Part shown: positions 43,346-52,283 of the stretch, piece after piece
Position numbering within the stretch: position 1 is the stretch's first letter
Layout: each line of letters opens with the position of its first letter
Source: Rhizohabitans arisaemae
Lineage (GTDB): Bacteria; Actinomycetota; Actinomycetes; Streptosporangiales; Streptosporangiaceae
Assembly: GCF_025996515.1 (NCBI RefSeq)
Contig: NZ_BLRH01000060.1
Span: 930,001 to 994,000, forward strand
Direction of reading: 5' to 3'
DNA length: 64,000 nt
The notes under the pieces: model-generated
What the model was told of the DNA's origin: nothing
The model's database searches: none
Seen by the model: only the letters and a program-made list of their open reading frames with translations
Position numbers and translations under genes: made by a program

Positions 43346-45946
43346 TCACTCAATCGGCGGCCATTGGCCCCGCGGGGGCTGTTCCACCCACGCGACGTCC
43401 ACGTAGTAGCTCGCGGTGCTGCCGCGGGTCGGGAACTGGTTGGCCCCGTACGCGTAGACGCTGTTGGGGCCCTCCTCACCTGAGCGCAGTGCGTAGAGCG
43501 GAGGGGAGCTCACTCCGGAGGAGGCGAACACATTCGGGGTGTAGCTGTACTTGCCGAAGGGCGCATGGTACGAGACGACGTAGGTCGTGCCGACGTTCAG
43601 CCGAACGGCCCTCGGCAGATGCGCATACTGCCAGCCTGCCGTGGTCTCATTGTTGATCTCGACCTCGGCCAGTTTCGTACCGTCCGCTTTCCACAGGGTG
43701 GTGACATGGGGGCCGTGGTTCCCCGGCCCCTTGTGGAAGCGGATAGCCGACGCGTATCCGCTCACCGTCACCCGGAACTTCACCCCCAGGACGACCCCGG
43801 AATGATCGGCCGCGGTCCTGACCGCAGGCCGGACGTTGTCCGGCCAGATCGTCGCGATGCCACCAAGCCTGTTGCCGACGGTCTCAAACGCCCAGCGAAC
43901 CGGCTGCATTGCGTTTCCCGCCGCGTCCTTGGCTCCCGATAGCTCGACCTCGTAGTACTTCTGGTAAGCGAGTGCAGCCGACGGGGTGAAAACCGCTTTC
44001 CTGGACGCCGCGTCATAGCCGACCGTGCCGGAGACCGAAGCGGCTTGGGACTGATGCGGCGTATCCGGATGTCCGGAGTAGGGACCGGTCACCGTGAACG
44101 CGATGCTCGCCGGGTCGACGTCCTCGGTGAACGTAGCAGTGATCGGTGCGTCGAGGGGCACGCTGGATTCACCGTCCAACGCGTCGGTGACGAGCAAATC
44201 GGGCGGTGAGGTGTCGGCTGGAACCGTGGTGACGAAGATCGGATCCACCCAGTAGTTGCCCCCGCCGTAGCTGTAGACCGGCGCTCCCCAGGGCCCGTAG
44301 GCGTAGACGCCGGCCGAGGCCGGGGTCGCGAGCGGCGCGTTGGCGGCCGGGCCGGTGAAGTAGGACCCGTTGCTCGCGTACCGGCCGTTCGGGGCGTGGT
44401 AGGAGGCGATGTACGTCGTTCCGGGCGCCACCGGGACCGGGGTGCCGAAGGTCAGCGTCTGCCAGCCACCGGCCGTCTCGTTCTGGAAGACGCCCTTGCT
44501 CAGCGGGGTCCCGTCGGCCTTCCACAGCCCGCCGGTGTGCGTACCGGTGTTCTGCGCGCTCTTGTAGAACCGGACGCCGCTCACGTATCCCGGCGTGGCC
44601 ACGGTGAACTTCACGCCCAGGTTGACCGCGGCCGAGTCCGCCGTGGCGGGTGTGGCCGGGAGTGCTCCGCTGGAGAACAGGGTGCACGGGCAGGCTCCGA
44701 CTCCCGCGGTGGTGAACGACCAGGTCTTGGCCGTCATCACATTGCCCGCCGCGTCCTGCGCGGCGCTCACCTCGATCGTGTACTCGGTGGCCGCGGCCAG
44801 CGGTGCCGACGGGGTGAAGACGAGGTTCTTGCCGGTGCCGTCCAGGACGGCGTTCCCGGCGACCTGTCCGGCCGGTCCGGTGACCGCGACCAGCGGTCCG
44901 CTGACCGCCTCGTCGAAGTCCACCCGGACCTTGGCCGACACCGGCACGCTGGTCTCCCCGGAACCCGTGTCCGGGATCGCCGGGCTCGCCGAGGAGATCC
45001 GCGGAGCCCGTACGTCCGGCGCGTACTGGTAGATCACGTCCACGGAGTAGTGGTTGTTCACGCTGAGGGTGGGGAACCCGCGGCCGCCGTACTTGTAGAC
45101 GCCGTTGCGCCGGTCTCCGCCCTCCCAGTGATAGGCCGGGGCGTGGAGCGGCGGCCGCTGCCGTCCGGCCCACATCGAGGCGTAGTTGATCGAGTGGTAT
45201 CCGACGTCGGTGTGGTAGGAGGCGACGTAGGTGGTCTCCGGCACGACCTGGACGGGTGTCGCGAACCGCACCTCCTGCCAGCCGGTCGACGACTCGTCGG
45301 TGAAGGTGGCCCGGGCGAGTTCGTCCCCGGTGTCCGTCCAGAGTGTCCCGACATGGGAGCCGGTGTTCCGTGGCCCCTTGTGAAAGCGCAGCCCGGTGAT
45401 CGAGCCGGGCTCGTCCACCCGGAACCGGATGCCCAGCTCCAGCCCGCCGGGGACGGCTTCGGCCTCGACGTGCTGCGGGACCGTCGCGTCGTCCCACAGG
45501 CCGCAGGGGCACACCCCGGGCGGCGGCACCGGCTTGACCGTGGTGAACGTGGTGACGTGGGGGGTGGTCATGGCGTTTCCGGTGGCGTCGGCCGCCGCGG
45601 TGACGGTGACCGTGTAGATCGTCGTGTTCGCCAACGTGCCCGACGGGGTGAAGGTGAGCGTCGTGCCCGCCGGGTCGAGCGCCGCACTCCCGGCGACGGT
45701 GTTTCCGGCCGCATCGGTCACCGTCATGGTCGCCGTGTTCGGGACGACCGCTTCGTCGAACTCCACCCGCGGTGCGGCGGAGCGGGCGACGCTGGAGGCG
45801 TCGTCGATGGGGAACGCTGCGATGACCCGCGGCGGTGTCGTGTCGGACCCTGAGGGGGATCCGGCTTCTGCGGTCAGGGGGATCAGGAACAGGACACCCG
45901 CCATGGTCAGCGACGAAGCCACGGCCGTCACTCTCGGCGATCTCAT
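43346..45946 (-). CDS. Secreted protein with Ig-like and three DUF4082 domains
   Basis: 866 aa. Signal peptide 1-28 (MRSPRVTAVASSLTMAGVLFLI), nearly the same first six residues as the 1647-aa paralogue. It begins with an Ig-like (Big_5) domain (PRVIAAFPIDDASSVA), then DUF4082 domains near 146, 417 and 702, with Ig-like domains between. The third DUF4082 has lost the leading Pro-Cys. In effect it is a shortened copy of the C-terminal part of the 1647-aa protein, lacking the dimethylformamidase-like domain. An in-frame ATG two codons earlier (45952) is also possible. Probably a matrix or cell-surface protein. Confidence 0.8.
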   Translation of the reverse strand: MRSPRVTAVASSLTMAGVLFLIPLTAEAGSPSGSDTTPPRVIAAFPIDDASSVARSAAPRVEFDEAVVPNTATMTVTDAAGNTVAGSAALDPAGTTLTFTPSGTLANTTIYTVTVTAAADATGNAMTTPHVTTFTTVKPVPPPGVCPCGLWDDATVPQHVEAEAVPGGLELGIRFRVDEPGSITGLRFHKGPRNTGSHVGTLWTDTGDELARATFTDESSTGWQEVRFATPVQVVPETTYVASYHTDVGYHSINYASMWAGRQRPPLHAPAYHWEGGDRRNGVYKYGGRGFPTLSVNNHYSVDVIYQYAPDVRAPRISSASPAIPDTGSGETSVPVSAKVRVDFDEAVSGPLVAVTGPAGQVAGNAVLDGTGKNLVFTPSAPLAAATEYTIEVSAAQDAAGNVMTAKTWSFTTAGVGACPCTLFSSGALPATPATADSAAVNLGVKFTVATPGYVSGVRFYKSAQNTGTHTGGLWKADGTPLSKGVFQNETAGGWQTLTFGTPVPVAPGTTYIASYHAPNGRYASNGSYFTGPAANAPLATPASAGVYAYGPWGAPVYSYGGGNYWVDPIFVTTVPADTSPPDLLVTDALDGESSVPLDAPITATFTEDVDPASIAFTVTGPYSGHPDTPHQSQAASVSGTVGYDAASRKAVFTPSAALAYQKYYEVELSGAKDAAGNAMQPVRWAFETVGNRLGGIATIWPDNVRPAVRTAADHSGVVLGVKFRVTVSGYASAIRFHKGPGNHGPHVTTLWKADGTKLAEVEINNETTAGWQYAHLPRAVRLNVGTTYVVSYHAPFGKYSYTPNVFASSGVSSPPLYALRSGEEGPNSVYAYGANQFPTRGSTASYYVDVAWVEQPPRGQWPPIE

Positions 45947-46221
45947 AGGCAACCCACCCGGCAGTGAGCGCGGGCCCCGTGCCGGGCGCCCACGCGGCGA
46001 ACAGAAGGGATCGATAGCTGACGCCGTCGACTCAATGCCGGTTTACTGAATAAATGACCAGACATCAATATTAATGTAAATAAAAAAATAAGTGACAAAC
46101 TATAAATGCATATAGCACTTGAAAGCTAGAAATAAGGCCAACCCGGAACCCGAACCCACCCTGTACCGGTTCAACGGAACAACTGGCGCCCACCCCTAGA
46201 AGGTGGTCATACTGCCTGGTT
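45947..46221. promoter_or_regulatory. Very AT-rich divergent regulatory region
   Basis: 275 bp; 46050-46130 is about 75% A+T, far below the GC level of the genome (AATATTAATGTAAATAAAAA). It includes AGACATCAATAT (46060-46071), shared exactly with 19290-19301. This may bind a nucleoid protein such as Lsr2, or a specific regulator. Confidence 0.5.
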
Positions 46222-47064
46222 GTGGCGGAAACCAGCATCATCATCCCAGCGCACAATGAGGAACGAGTCATCGGACGCCTCCTCACCCGGCTCGCGGCCT
46301 CGGCGGGGCCCGGGGAGTTCGAGGTCATCGTGGTGACCAACGGCTGCACCGATCGGACCGCCGAGATCGCCGAGGCGCACGGCGCCCGCGTCGTGGACAG
46401 CCCGATCCCGTCCAAGTGGCAGGCGCTGCGCCTCGGCGACACGGTGGCCACCGGCTTCCCCCGGCTCTACGTGGACGCCGACATCGAGATCGGTACGGAC
46501 GACGTCCGCGCCCTCTGCCGCGCCCTCACCGCACCCGGGATCCTGGCCGCGGCACCCGAGCGCCACCTGCCCATGACCGGGCGCCCCTGGATGGTCCGCT
46601 GGTACTACGACGTCTGGACCCGGCTCCCCGACGTGCGCGCGGCCCTGTGGGGGCGCGGCGTGGTCGCCCTCACCGAGGAGGGGAACGCGCGCCTCGCCAC
46701 CCTGCCCCAGGTCATCGGGGACGACCTGGTGATCGCGCTCGCTTTCGGGCCCGGGGAGAGTGAGATCGTCTCCGCGGCGAAGGTGACGATCCACCCGCCG
46801 CGTACCGCCGCCGACCTCATGCGCCGCAGGATCCGTACGGCCACCGGCGGCTCCCAGATCGACCGCGGCGACCAGGGCGCCACCGTCAACCGCCCCAAAA
46901 CCGGGATGGGCCAGCTCCTGCGGATGGCCAAGGCCGAGCCCCGGCTCGCCCCCCGGGTCGCGCTCTTCCTCGGTCTGGCCTTGGTCGCCAAGGTGGCGGC
47001 CCGCCGCGCCGTCCGCAAGGGCGACTACACCACCTGGCTCCGGGACGAGAGCAGCCGCGCCTGA
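46222..47064 (+). CDS. GT2 family glycosyltransferase
   Basis: 280 aa. VAETSIIIPAHNEERVIGRLLTRL and EVIVVTNGCTDRTAEIA give the nucleotide-binding region; LYVDADIEIG carries the DxD. SKWQALRLGDTVATGF precedes it. The C-terminal APRVALFLGLALVAKVAA may be one TM helix, and the tail (YTTWLRDESSRA) is polar. It is monocistronic, transcribed against its neighbours, with a GTG start and a terminator-like hairpin after the stop. Sugar unknown. Confidence 0.83.
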   Translation: MAETSIIIPAHNEERVIGRLLTRLAASAGPGEFEVIVVTNGCTDRTAEIAEAHGARVVDSPIPSKWQALRLGDTVATGFPRLYVDADIEIGTDDVRALCRALTAPGILAAAPERHLPMTGRPWMVRWYYDVWTRLPDVRAALWGRGVVALTEEGNARLATLPQVIGDDLVIALAFGPGESEIVSAAKVTIHPPRTAADLMRRRIRTATGGSQIDRGDQGATVNRPKTGMGQLLRMAKAEPRLAPRVALFLGLALVAKVAARRAVRKGDYTTWLRDESSRA

Positions 47065-47094
47065 CCCGGCCGAAGTCGCCGGGCCGCATCCCCG

Positions 47095-47114
47095 CCGGCC
47101 CTTCGCGGGGCCGG
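47095..47114 (+). terminator. Terminator-like hairpin after the GT2 gene
   Basis: CCGGCCC (47095-47101), six-base loop TTCGCG, GGGCCGG (47108-47114): a perfect 7-bp GC stem 31 bases after the stop. There is no T tract, as is common in actinobacteria. Confidence 0.5.
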
Positions 47115-47260
47115 ACCCTCAGCGAGCCGGGTATGACCGGCCGTACCCCGAGGGCTCACCAGGGAGCATGCCCGGCGCCTGATCCAGCCCCCGCGCTCGT
47201 TCCACAACCGCCGCCCGCGCGGGCCCTGTATCCGCCGGGGAAGCGTGTCCCCGCGCCTGA

Positions 47261-48238
47261 TCAAGCCCCGCCGGGCCGTACCCCCCGCCCGTCGTCCCAG
47301 CCGTGGTGCCAGGTGGACCTGGACTTCCACAGGGAGATCCAGTCCTCGCCCTTGGCGGTCGGGCGGCCCTGGCGGTCGATCCCCGGCGGGGTGATCCGCT
47401 TGCTCGCCTGGGCGCGCAGCCACACCCCGGCGAGCACCAGCCGGATGCCGAGGTGCCGGAAGCCGAAGGGCAGATGCCGCCGGACCAGGGTGGCCTTCCC
47501 GGTGAAGAGCATGGTCAGCTTGCCGAGGCTGCTTGAGGACATGCCGGACGGATGCCGGTAGACCGCACGCGCGGTGACCACGGGCCGGTAGCCGTGCCGG
47601 GCGGCCTTGATGCAGAGATCCGCGTCCTCGCCGTACATGAAGATCGCTTTGTCGAATCCGCCGAGCCGCTCCCAGGCCGAGCGGGAGATCAGCATCATCG
47701 CGCCGGTCACGATCGGCACCTGCCGTACCTCCCCGGGGTCGCCGCTCCAGGGCCGGGGCGTCTCCCGGTCGAAGATCGCACTGCCGGGGAAGACGGTGTT
47801 GAGGCCGAGGCCGAAGCAGAGCACCGACCAGAGGCTCGGCTTGCCCCACCAGGATCGCGGGTCGGTCCGGCCCTCGTCGGTGACCATCCGGCCGCCCACG
47901 ATCCCCGCCCGCGGATGCCGGGCCGCGCACTCCAGCAGCGCCTCCAGCGCGTCCGGCTCGACCTCGGCGTCGGGGTTCACGAACAGCAGCCGGTCCCCCT
48001 TGGCCATGTCGGCGCCCGCGTGGCATCCTCCGGCGAAGCCGTCGTTGACGTCTCTGGCCAGCACCCGCGCCATCGGCGCCACGCGGCGGACCACCTCGAC
48101 GGTGTCGTCCCCCGAGGCGTTGTCCACGACGATCAGCTCGGCGTCGAGGTCCTTCATCGCCATGGTCAACGCGGCGAGACACCGTCCGACGTAGGCCGCG
48201 CTCCGATAGGTCAGCACGATCACGGAGAGCACGCTCAT
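47261..48238 (-). CDS. GT2 glycosyltransferase, WbbL-like (possible rhamnosyltransferase)
   Basis: 325 aa. SVLSVIVLTYRSAAYVGRCL and ELIVVDNASGDDTVEVV form the GT-A donor site; GDRLLFVNPDAEVEPDALE is the NPDxE variant of DxD found in WbbL/rhamnosyltransferase-like enzymes; GGFDKAIFMYGEDADLC is the ED catalytic region. It is last in an operon that makes dTDP-rhamnose (rmlA, rmlB, rmlD), so a rhamnosyl donor is a reasonable guess. ATG 48238 overlaps the upstream stop (ATGA). The C-terminus ends with a Trp-rich tail and no TM helix. Confidence 0.85.
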   Translation of the reverse strand: MSVLSVIVLTYRSAAYVGRCLAALTMAMKDLDAELIVVDNASGDDTVEVVRRVAPMARVLARDVNDGFAGGCHAGADMAKGDRLLFVNPDAEVEPDALEALLECAARHPRAGIVGGRMVTDEGRTDPRSWWGKPSLWSVLCFGLGLNTVFPGSAIFDRETPRPWSGDPGEVRQVPIVTGAMMLISRSAWERLGGFDKAIFMYGEDADLCIKAARHGYRPVVTARAVYRHPSGMSSSSLGKLTMLFTGKATLVRRHLPFGFRHLGIRLVLAGVWLRAQASKRITPPGIDRQGRPTAKGEDWISLWKSRSTWHHGWDDGRGVRPGGA

Positions 48239-49245
48239 CCACTCCTGGGTATCGGGGGTACGGGGGAGAAGGCGTCCCTGGCGATCAGCCTCGGCTCCCC
48301 CGAACCGTCGGCCGGGACCGCCCAGACGTCCGTGCTGTCGCCACGGAGCCGGGCGTACATCACGGTCTGCCCGTCCAGCCAGGCCGCCTGGTCGTCCACG
48401 TTCTCCCGCTCGGCGAGCGGCGTCTCCCGCCCCGAGGCCAGGTCGCGGACGTAGAGCCGCCACGGGCGGGTGGCCTCCCCGGTGCGCTTCTTGTAGACCA
48501 GCCGCGTCCCGTCCGGGGACAGGGACGGGCATTCGACGTCCTTGGCGATCACCTCGGCCCGGCGGGCCGAGACCCTCCCCCGGACCAGGAAGAGCTCCCC
48601 GCCGGTGGAGACCGTCGCGTAGTAGGTGTCCTCGTCGCCGGTGAAGGTGACACCCCAGTAGTTGAGATCCACCGCCTGGAGCCGCTTCCCGTCCCGGAAC
48701 AGCTGGAACTCCTCCATGTTGCGCACGACCTTGCCGGTCTTGGCGTCCAGGATCCCGGTCCTCGTGGACAGGCCCGACGCCAGGTAGGAGTCTCCGGAGA
48801 CGAAGACGGTCCACGCGATCATGCGGCCGGAGCGCGAAATCCTGGCGCGGCTCGGCACGCCCTGCAGCTCCACGCTGCGCAGCTCGCGCAGGTCCGGGCC
48901 GAGCACCTTGGCGAAGTAGCGGGTCCGCGCGCCGCGCTCGGCGGTGAGGCAGACCGCGGTGCCCTCGACGGCGTAGAACCGGACACAGCGCAGGTCGGAT
49001 ACGGTACGGCTGCCGCCCGCCACCTCGGCGACCCGGCCGCTGCCCGCTCCCCCGCCCGCGGTGACCATCAGCATCGCCCCCTCGGCGGCGCCGACCGTCA
49101 CCGGGCCGTAGCTCACCCCCGGGCTCGGGGCGGCGGTGACCGCGGTCGTGGTCCGCTCCCGCGCGTACAGCACATAGGCCCCGGCGGCCACGGTGAGGAC
49201 GACCGCGAACGCCGCGGCGACGATCAAGCGGGTTCGGTTGTTCAC
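48235..49245 (-). CDS. Membrane-anchored TolB-like beta-propeller protein
   Basis: 336 aa. One N-terminal TM helix about 5-27 (RLIVAAAFAVVLTVAAGAYVLY) is followed by an outside domain with WD40/TolB-like repeats (CPSLSPDGTRLVYKKRTGE; RLYVRDLASGRETPL; DQAAWLDGQTVMYARLRGDSTDVWAVPADGSGEPRLI). GTG 49245 overlaps the MFS stop (GTGA) and fits the TM start; the frame is open to 49311. It sits between a transporter and a glycosyltransferase in the rhamnose operon. Function unknown; possibly it binds the exported glycan. Confidence 0.8.
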   Translation of the reverse strand: MNNRTRLIVAAAFAVVLTVAAGAYVLYARERTTTAVTAAPSPGVSYGPVTVGAAEGAMLMVTAGGGAGSGRVAEVAGGSRTVSDLRCVRFYAVEGTAVCLTAERGARTRYFAKVLGPDLRELRSVELQGVPSRARISRSGRMIAWTVFVSGDSYLASGLSTRTGILDAKTGKVVRNMEEFQLFRDGKRLQAVDLNYWGVTFTGDEDTYYATVSTGGELFLVRGRVSARRAEVIAKDVECPSLSPDGTRLVYKKRTGEATRPWRLYVRDLASGRETPLAERENVDDQAAWLDGQTVMYARLRGDSTDVWAVPADGSGEPRLIARDAFSPVPPIPRSG

Positions 49246-50480
49246 GAGGCACCTCGCAGCAGCGGACGGGCGACCAGGACCGCGGCGGCGAGCGCCGCGA
49301 CCGCCGACCACACTGCCAGATCGGGGCCGAGCCAGGTCCAGACGGCGCCGAAGAGCCAGGCCGCGGCCATCGCGGCGAGCGCCTGCCCGGTCTGCAGCAA
49401 GGCGAGTCCGCTCGCCCGCAGGTTCTCCGGGAGCAGCGGCCCGGCGAGCGCCATGAGCACCCCGTCGGTGGCCGCGTAGGCGACACCGCGCAGGACGAGC
49501 ACCCCGACGAGCACCACGGGGCCGGGCAGTCCGGGGGCGGTGAGCAGCAGATAGCAGCCGATCACCGCCAGGTACCCGCCGACGAGGACCCGCGAGCGGC
49601 CGACCCGGTCGGCGAGCCAGCCGAGCGGGGCCGCGAGCACCAGGAAGGAGGCGGCGACCCCGACGGGCAGCAGCGGGAACCAGCCGGCGTCGAAGTCGAG
49701 TCTCGCCTGGAGCAGCAGGAAGAGGAAGGAGTCGCTGATCGTGGCGAGGGAGAGCGGGACGGCCGCCGCGCAGACCCGCCGGAAGGCGGGGAGCCGGAGC
49801 AGCCCGGTGACCGGGATGCGCGGGACGGCGCTCGGCCGGACGTGGGCGGGCGGCTTCTCCCGGACGAAGAGCACCAGGACCGCCAGGCCCAGCAGCGCGA
49901 CGCAGAAGCTGACCACGAACACCGCGTCGAAGGCGTCCCCGGTCAGTCCGAGCACCGCGAACGCGACGAACGGCCCGGCGAGCGCCCCGACGGTGTCCAT
50001 CGCCCGATGGATCCCGAACGCACTCCCCTGCGTCTCGGGGGAGGAGGAAAGCGAGATCAGGGCGTCCCGCGGCGCCGTACGCAGTCCTTTGCCGATCCGG
50101 TCCACGGCGAGGGCCACCCCGAGCAGCGGGACCGACCGGCCCGCGGCGATCAGGCCGAGTTTGGCCACGGCGGAGAGGGCGTACCCGGATCCGGCGACCA
50201 GCCGCAGCCGCCGCCAGCGGTCGGCGAAGTAGCCGCCGGCCAGCCTGACCAGGGCGGTCACCCCCTGGTACAGCCCGTCGAGCAGCCCGAACTGAAGCGG
50301 GTTGAGCCCCAGCCCGATCACGAGGTAGACGGGCAGGATCGCCGTCACCATCTCGGATGAGATGTCGGTGATCAGGCTGACGGTGCCCAGCGCGAGCACG
50401 TTCCCCGAGACGAGCCGGAGGGCCATCCGGCGCGGCACGCCTGAGGCCGCGTCGGAACTCCGGCTGGAGGAGACGTACAT
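49242..50480 (-). CDS. MFS transporter
   Basis: 412 aa with twelve predicted TM helices. The cytoplasmic loop 2-3 signature is GGYFADRWRRLRLVAGSGYALSA (G-x3-D-R-x-x-R), repeated more weakly as GWLADRVGRSRVLVGG between helices 8 and 9. The central loop is short. The segment GKGLRTAPRDALISLSSSPETQGSAFGIHRAMDTVGALAGP is typical of a bacterial MFS subfamily of unknown substrate. Being in the rhamnose operon, it might export a precursor or drug-like by-product. Starts 5 bases after the rmlD stop. Confidence 0.82.
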   Translation of the reverse strand: MYVSSSRSSDAASGVPRRMALRLVSGNVLALGTVSLITDISSEMVTAILPVYLVIGLGLNPLQFGLLDGLYQGVTALVRLAGGYFADRWRRLRLVAGSGYALSAVAKLGLIAAGRSVPLLGVALAVDRIGKGLRTAPRDALISLSSSPETQGSAFGIHRAMDTVGALAGPFVAFAVLGLTGDAFDAVFVVSFCVALLGLAVLVLFVREKPPAHVRPSAVPRIPVTGLLRLPAFRRVCAAAVPLSLATISDSFLFLLLQARLDFDAGWFPLLPVGVAASFLVLAAPLGWLADRVGRSRVLVGGYLAVIGCYLLLTAPGLPGPVVLVGVLVLRGVAYAATDGVLMALAGPLLPENLRASGLALLQTGQALAAMAAAWLFGAVWTWLGPDLAVWSAVAALAAAVLVARPLLRGAS

Positions 50481-50484
50481 CGGA

Positions 50485-51339
50485 TCAGGCCGCCATCGCC
50501 GGCCAGGCGCCCTCCAGAGCGGCCCGCCAATCCCTGATCGGCGCCAGCCCCGCCTTGGCCCACGCGTCGTGGCCGAGCACGCTGTAGGCGGGGCGCGGGG
50601 CGGGCCGGGCGTACACCGCGGCCGAGACCGGCCGGACCCGGGCGGGGTCCAGGCCGAGCAGGGTGAAGATCTCCCGCGCCAGCCCGTACCAGGTGGTCTC
50701 GCCCGAGCTGGTCCCGTGGTAGATCCCGGCCGGGGCGTCGGCCAGCGTCAGCCGTACCAGCGCGTCGGCGAGGTCCGCGGACCAGGTGGGCTGGCCGAGC
50801 TGGTCGTCGACCACGTCGACGGTGTCCCGCTCCCCGGCCAACCTGATCATCGTCTTGACGAAGTTGTGGCCGCGGGCGCCGTACAGCCAAGCGGTCCGGA
50901 CCACGTACCCGAGGTCGGGGAGGGTCTCAAGGACCGCGCGCTCCCCGGCGAGTTTGGTACGGCCGTAGGCGTTGACCGGGACCGTCGTCGGCGCGTCCTC
51001 CGGGTACGGGCTGCTCCCGGCCCCGTCGAAGACGTAGTCGGTGGAGATCTGGACGAGCTTCGCGCCCACCTCGCCGCACGCGGCCGCCAGCGGCAGCACC
51101 GCCGTGCCGTTCACCGCCAGCGCGTCCCCCTCCCGCTCCTCGGCGAGGTCCACGGCGGTCCAGGCCGCGCAGTTCACCACCACGTCCGGGCGGTGTGCGC
51201 GCACGGCCCGGCGTACCGCGTCCGGGTCGAGCAGGTCGAGTTCGGCGCGGCCGAGGCCCACGACCTCGCCTTCGCTCGCCGCCCGGGCGAGCAGGTCGGT
51301 GCCGAGCATCCCCCGGGCACCGGTGAGGAGCCATTTCAC
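50485..51339 (-). CDS. rfbD: dTDP-4-dehydrorhamnose reductase
   Basis: 284 aa, full length for RmlD. KWLLTGARGMLGTDLLARA (NADPH-binding GxxGxxG), VVNCAAWTAVDLAEE, STDYVFDGAGSSPYPEDAPTTVPVNAYGRTKLAGE (catalytic Thr-Tyr-Lys set), VVRTAWLYGARGHNFV. It reduces dTDP-4-keto-L-rhamnose to dTDP-L-rhamnose. GTG 51339 overlaps the rmlB stop (GTGA); an ATG at 51369 in the same frame would lie inside rmlB and is less likely. Confidence 0.95.
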   Translation of the reverse strand: MKWLLTGARGMLGTDLLARAASEGEVVGLGRAELDLLDPDAVRRAVRAHRPDVVVNCAAWTAVDLAEEREGDALAVNGTAVLPLAAACGEVGAKLVQISTDYVFDGAGSSPYPEDAPTTVPVNAYGRTKLAGERAVLETLPDLGYVVRTAWLYGARGHNFVKTMIRLAGERDTVDVVDDQLGQPTWSADLADALVRLTLADAPAGIYHGTSSGETTWYGLAREIFTLLGLDPARVRPVSAAVYARPAPRPAYSVLGHDAWAKAGLAPIRDWRAALEGAWPAMAA

Positions 51340-52283
51340 CGCCCGGCCGCCTTGAGCGGCTGCCACCACTGCGGGTTGTCCTGGTACCAGCGCACGGTGT
51401 CGGCGAGCCCCTGCTCGAATTCGACGGTCGGCGTGTAGCCGATTGCCCGGAGTTTGTCGTCGTTGAGGGAGTAGCGCCGGTCGTGCCCCTTGCGGTCGGG
51501 GACCCGCTCCACCTCGTTCCAGTCGACCTTGAGCGCGTCGAGCAGCCGCCGGGTCAGCTCCAGATTGGTGATCTCCGCGGTTCCGGCGATGTGGTAGACC
51601 TCGCCCGGCCGGCCGCGTTCGGCCACCAGCTCGATCCCCCGGCAGTGGTCGGCGACGTGGATCCAGTCCCGGACGTTCCCGCCGTCCCCGTAGAGCGGGA
51701 CCTTCCTCCCCTCGATGATGTTGGTGGTGAAGAGGGGGATGACCTTCTCGGGGAACTGGTTGGGCCCGTAGTTGTTGCCGCAGCGGGTGATCGAGACGGG
51801 CAGGCCGTGGGTACGGGCGTAGGCGAGCGCGATCATGTCGCCGCCGGCCTTCGCCGCCGAGTACGGGGAGTTCGGCGAGAGCGAGGCCCCCTCACTCCAG
51901 GAGCCCAGCTCGATACTGCCGTACACCTCGTCGGTGGACACCTGCACGATCCGGGGGGTTTTCGCCGCCATACAGGCGTCCATCAGGATCTGCACCCCGA
52001 CCACGTTCGTGGTGACGAAGTCGCCCGCGCCGACGATGGAGCGGTCGACGTGCGACTCCGCGGCGAAGTTGACCACCAGGTCGTGCCCGGGGACGACCTC
52101 GCCGACCAGCGCCGCGTCGCAGATGTCGCCATGCACGAAACGGTGCGCGACACCCTCCAGGTTCGCGAGGTTGCCCGCGTAGGTGAGCTTGTCGAGCACC
52201 GTCACGTCCGCGCCGGAGGCGGCCAGGCGACGGGCATAGTGCGAGCCGATGAAACCGGCGCCGCCGGTTACCAGAACCTTCAT
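51336..52283 (-). CDS. rfbB: dTDP-glucose 4,6-dehydratase
   Basis: 315 aa. KVLVTGGAGFIGSHYARRL (NAD-binding GGxGxxG), FAAESHVDRSI, QVSTDEVYGSIELGSWSE (catalytic D-E pair), YSAAKAGGDMIALAYARTHGLPVSITRCGNNYGPNQFPEK (Tyr-x3-Lys), YGDGGNVRDWIHVADHC. All active-site elements of RmlB are present. It is the second step of dTDP-L-rhamnose synthesis. ATG 52283 overlaps the rmlA stop and its own stop overlaps rmlD. Confidence 0.96.
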   Translation of the reverse strand: MKVLVTGGAGFIGSHYARRLAASGADVTVLDKLTYAGNLANLEGVAHRFVHGDICDAALVGEVVPGHDLVVNFAAESHVDRSIVGAGDFVTTNVVGVQILMDACMAAKTPRIVQVSTDEVYGSIELGSWSEGASLSPNSPYSAAKAGGDMIALAYARTHGLPVSITRCGNNYGPNQFPEKVIPLFTTNIIEGRKVPLYGDGGNVRDWIHVADHCRGIELVAERGRPGEVYHIAGTAEITNLELTRRLLDALKVDWNEVERVPDRKGHDRRYSLNDDKLRAIGYTPTVEFEQGLADTVRWYQDNPQWWQPLKAAGR

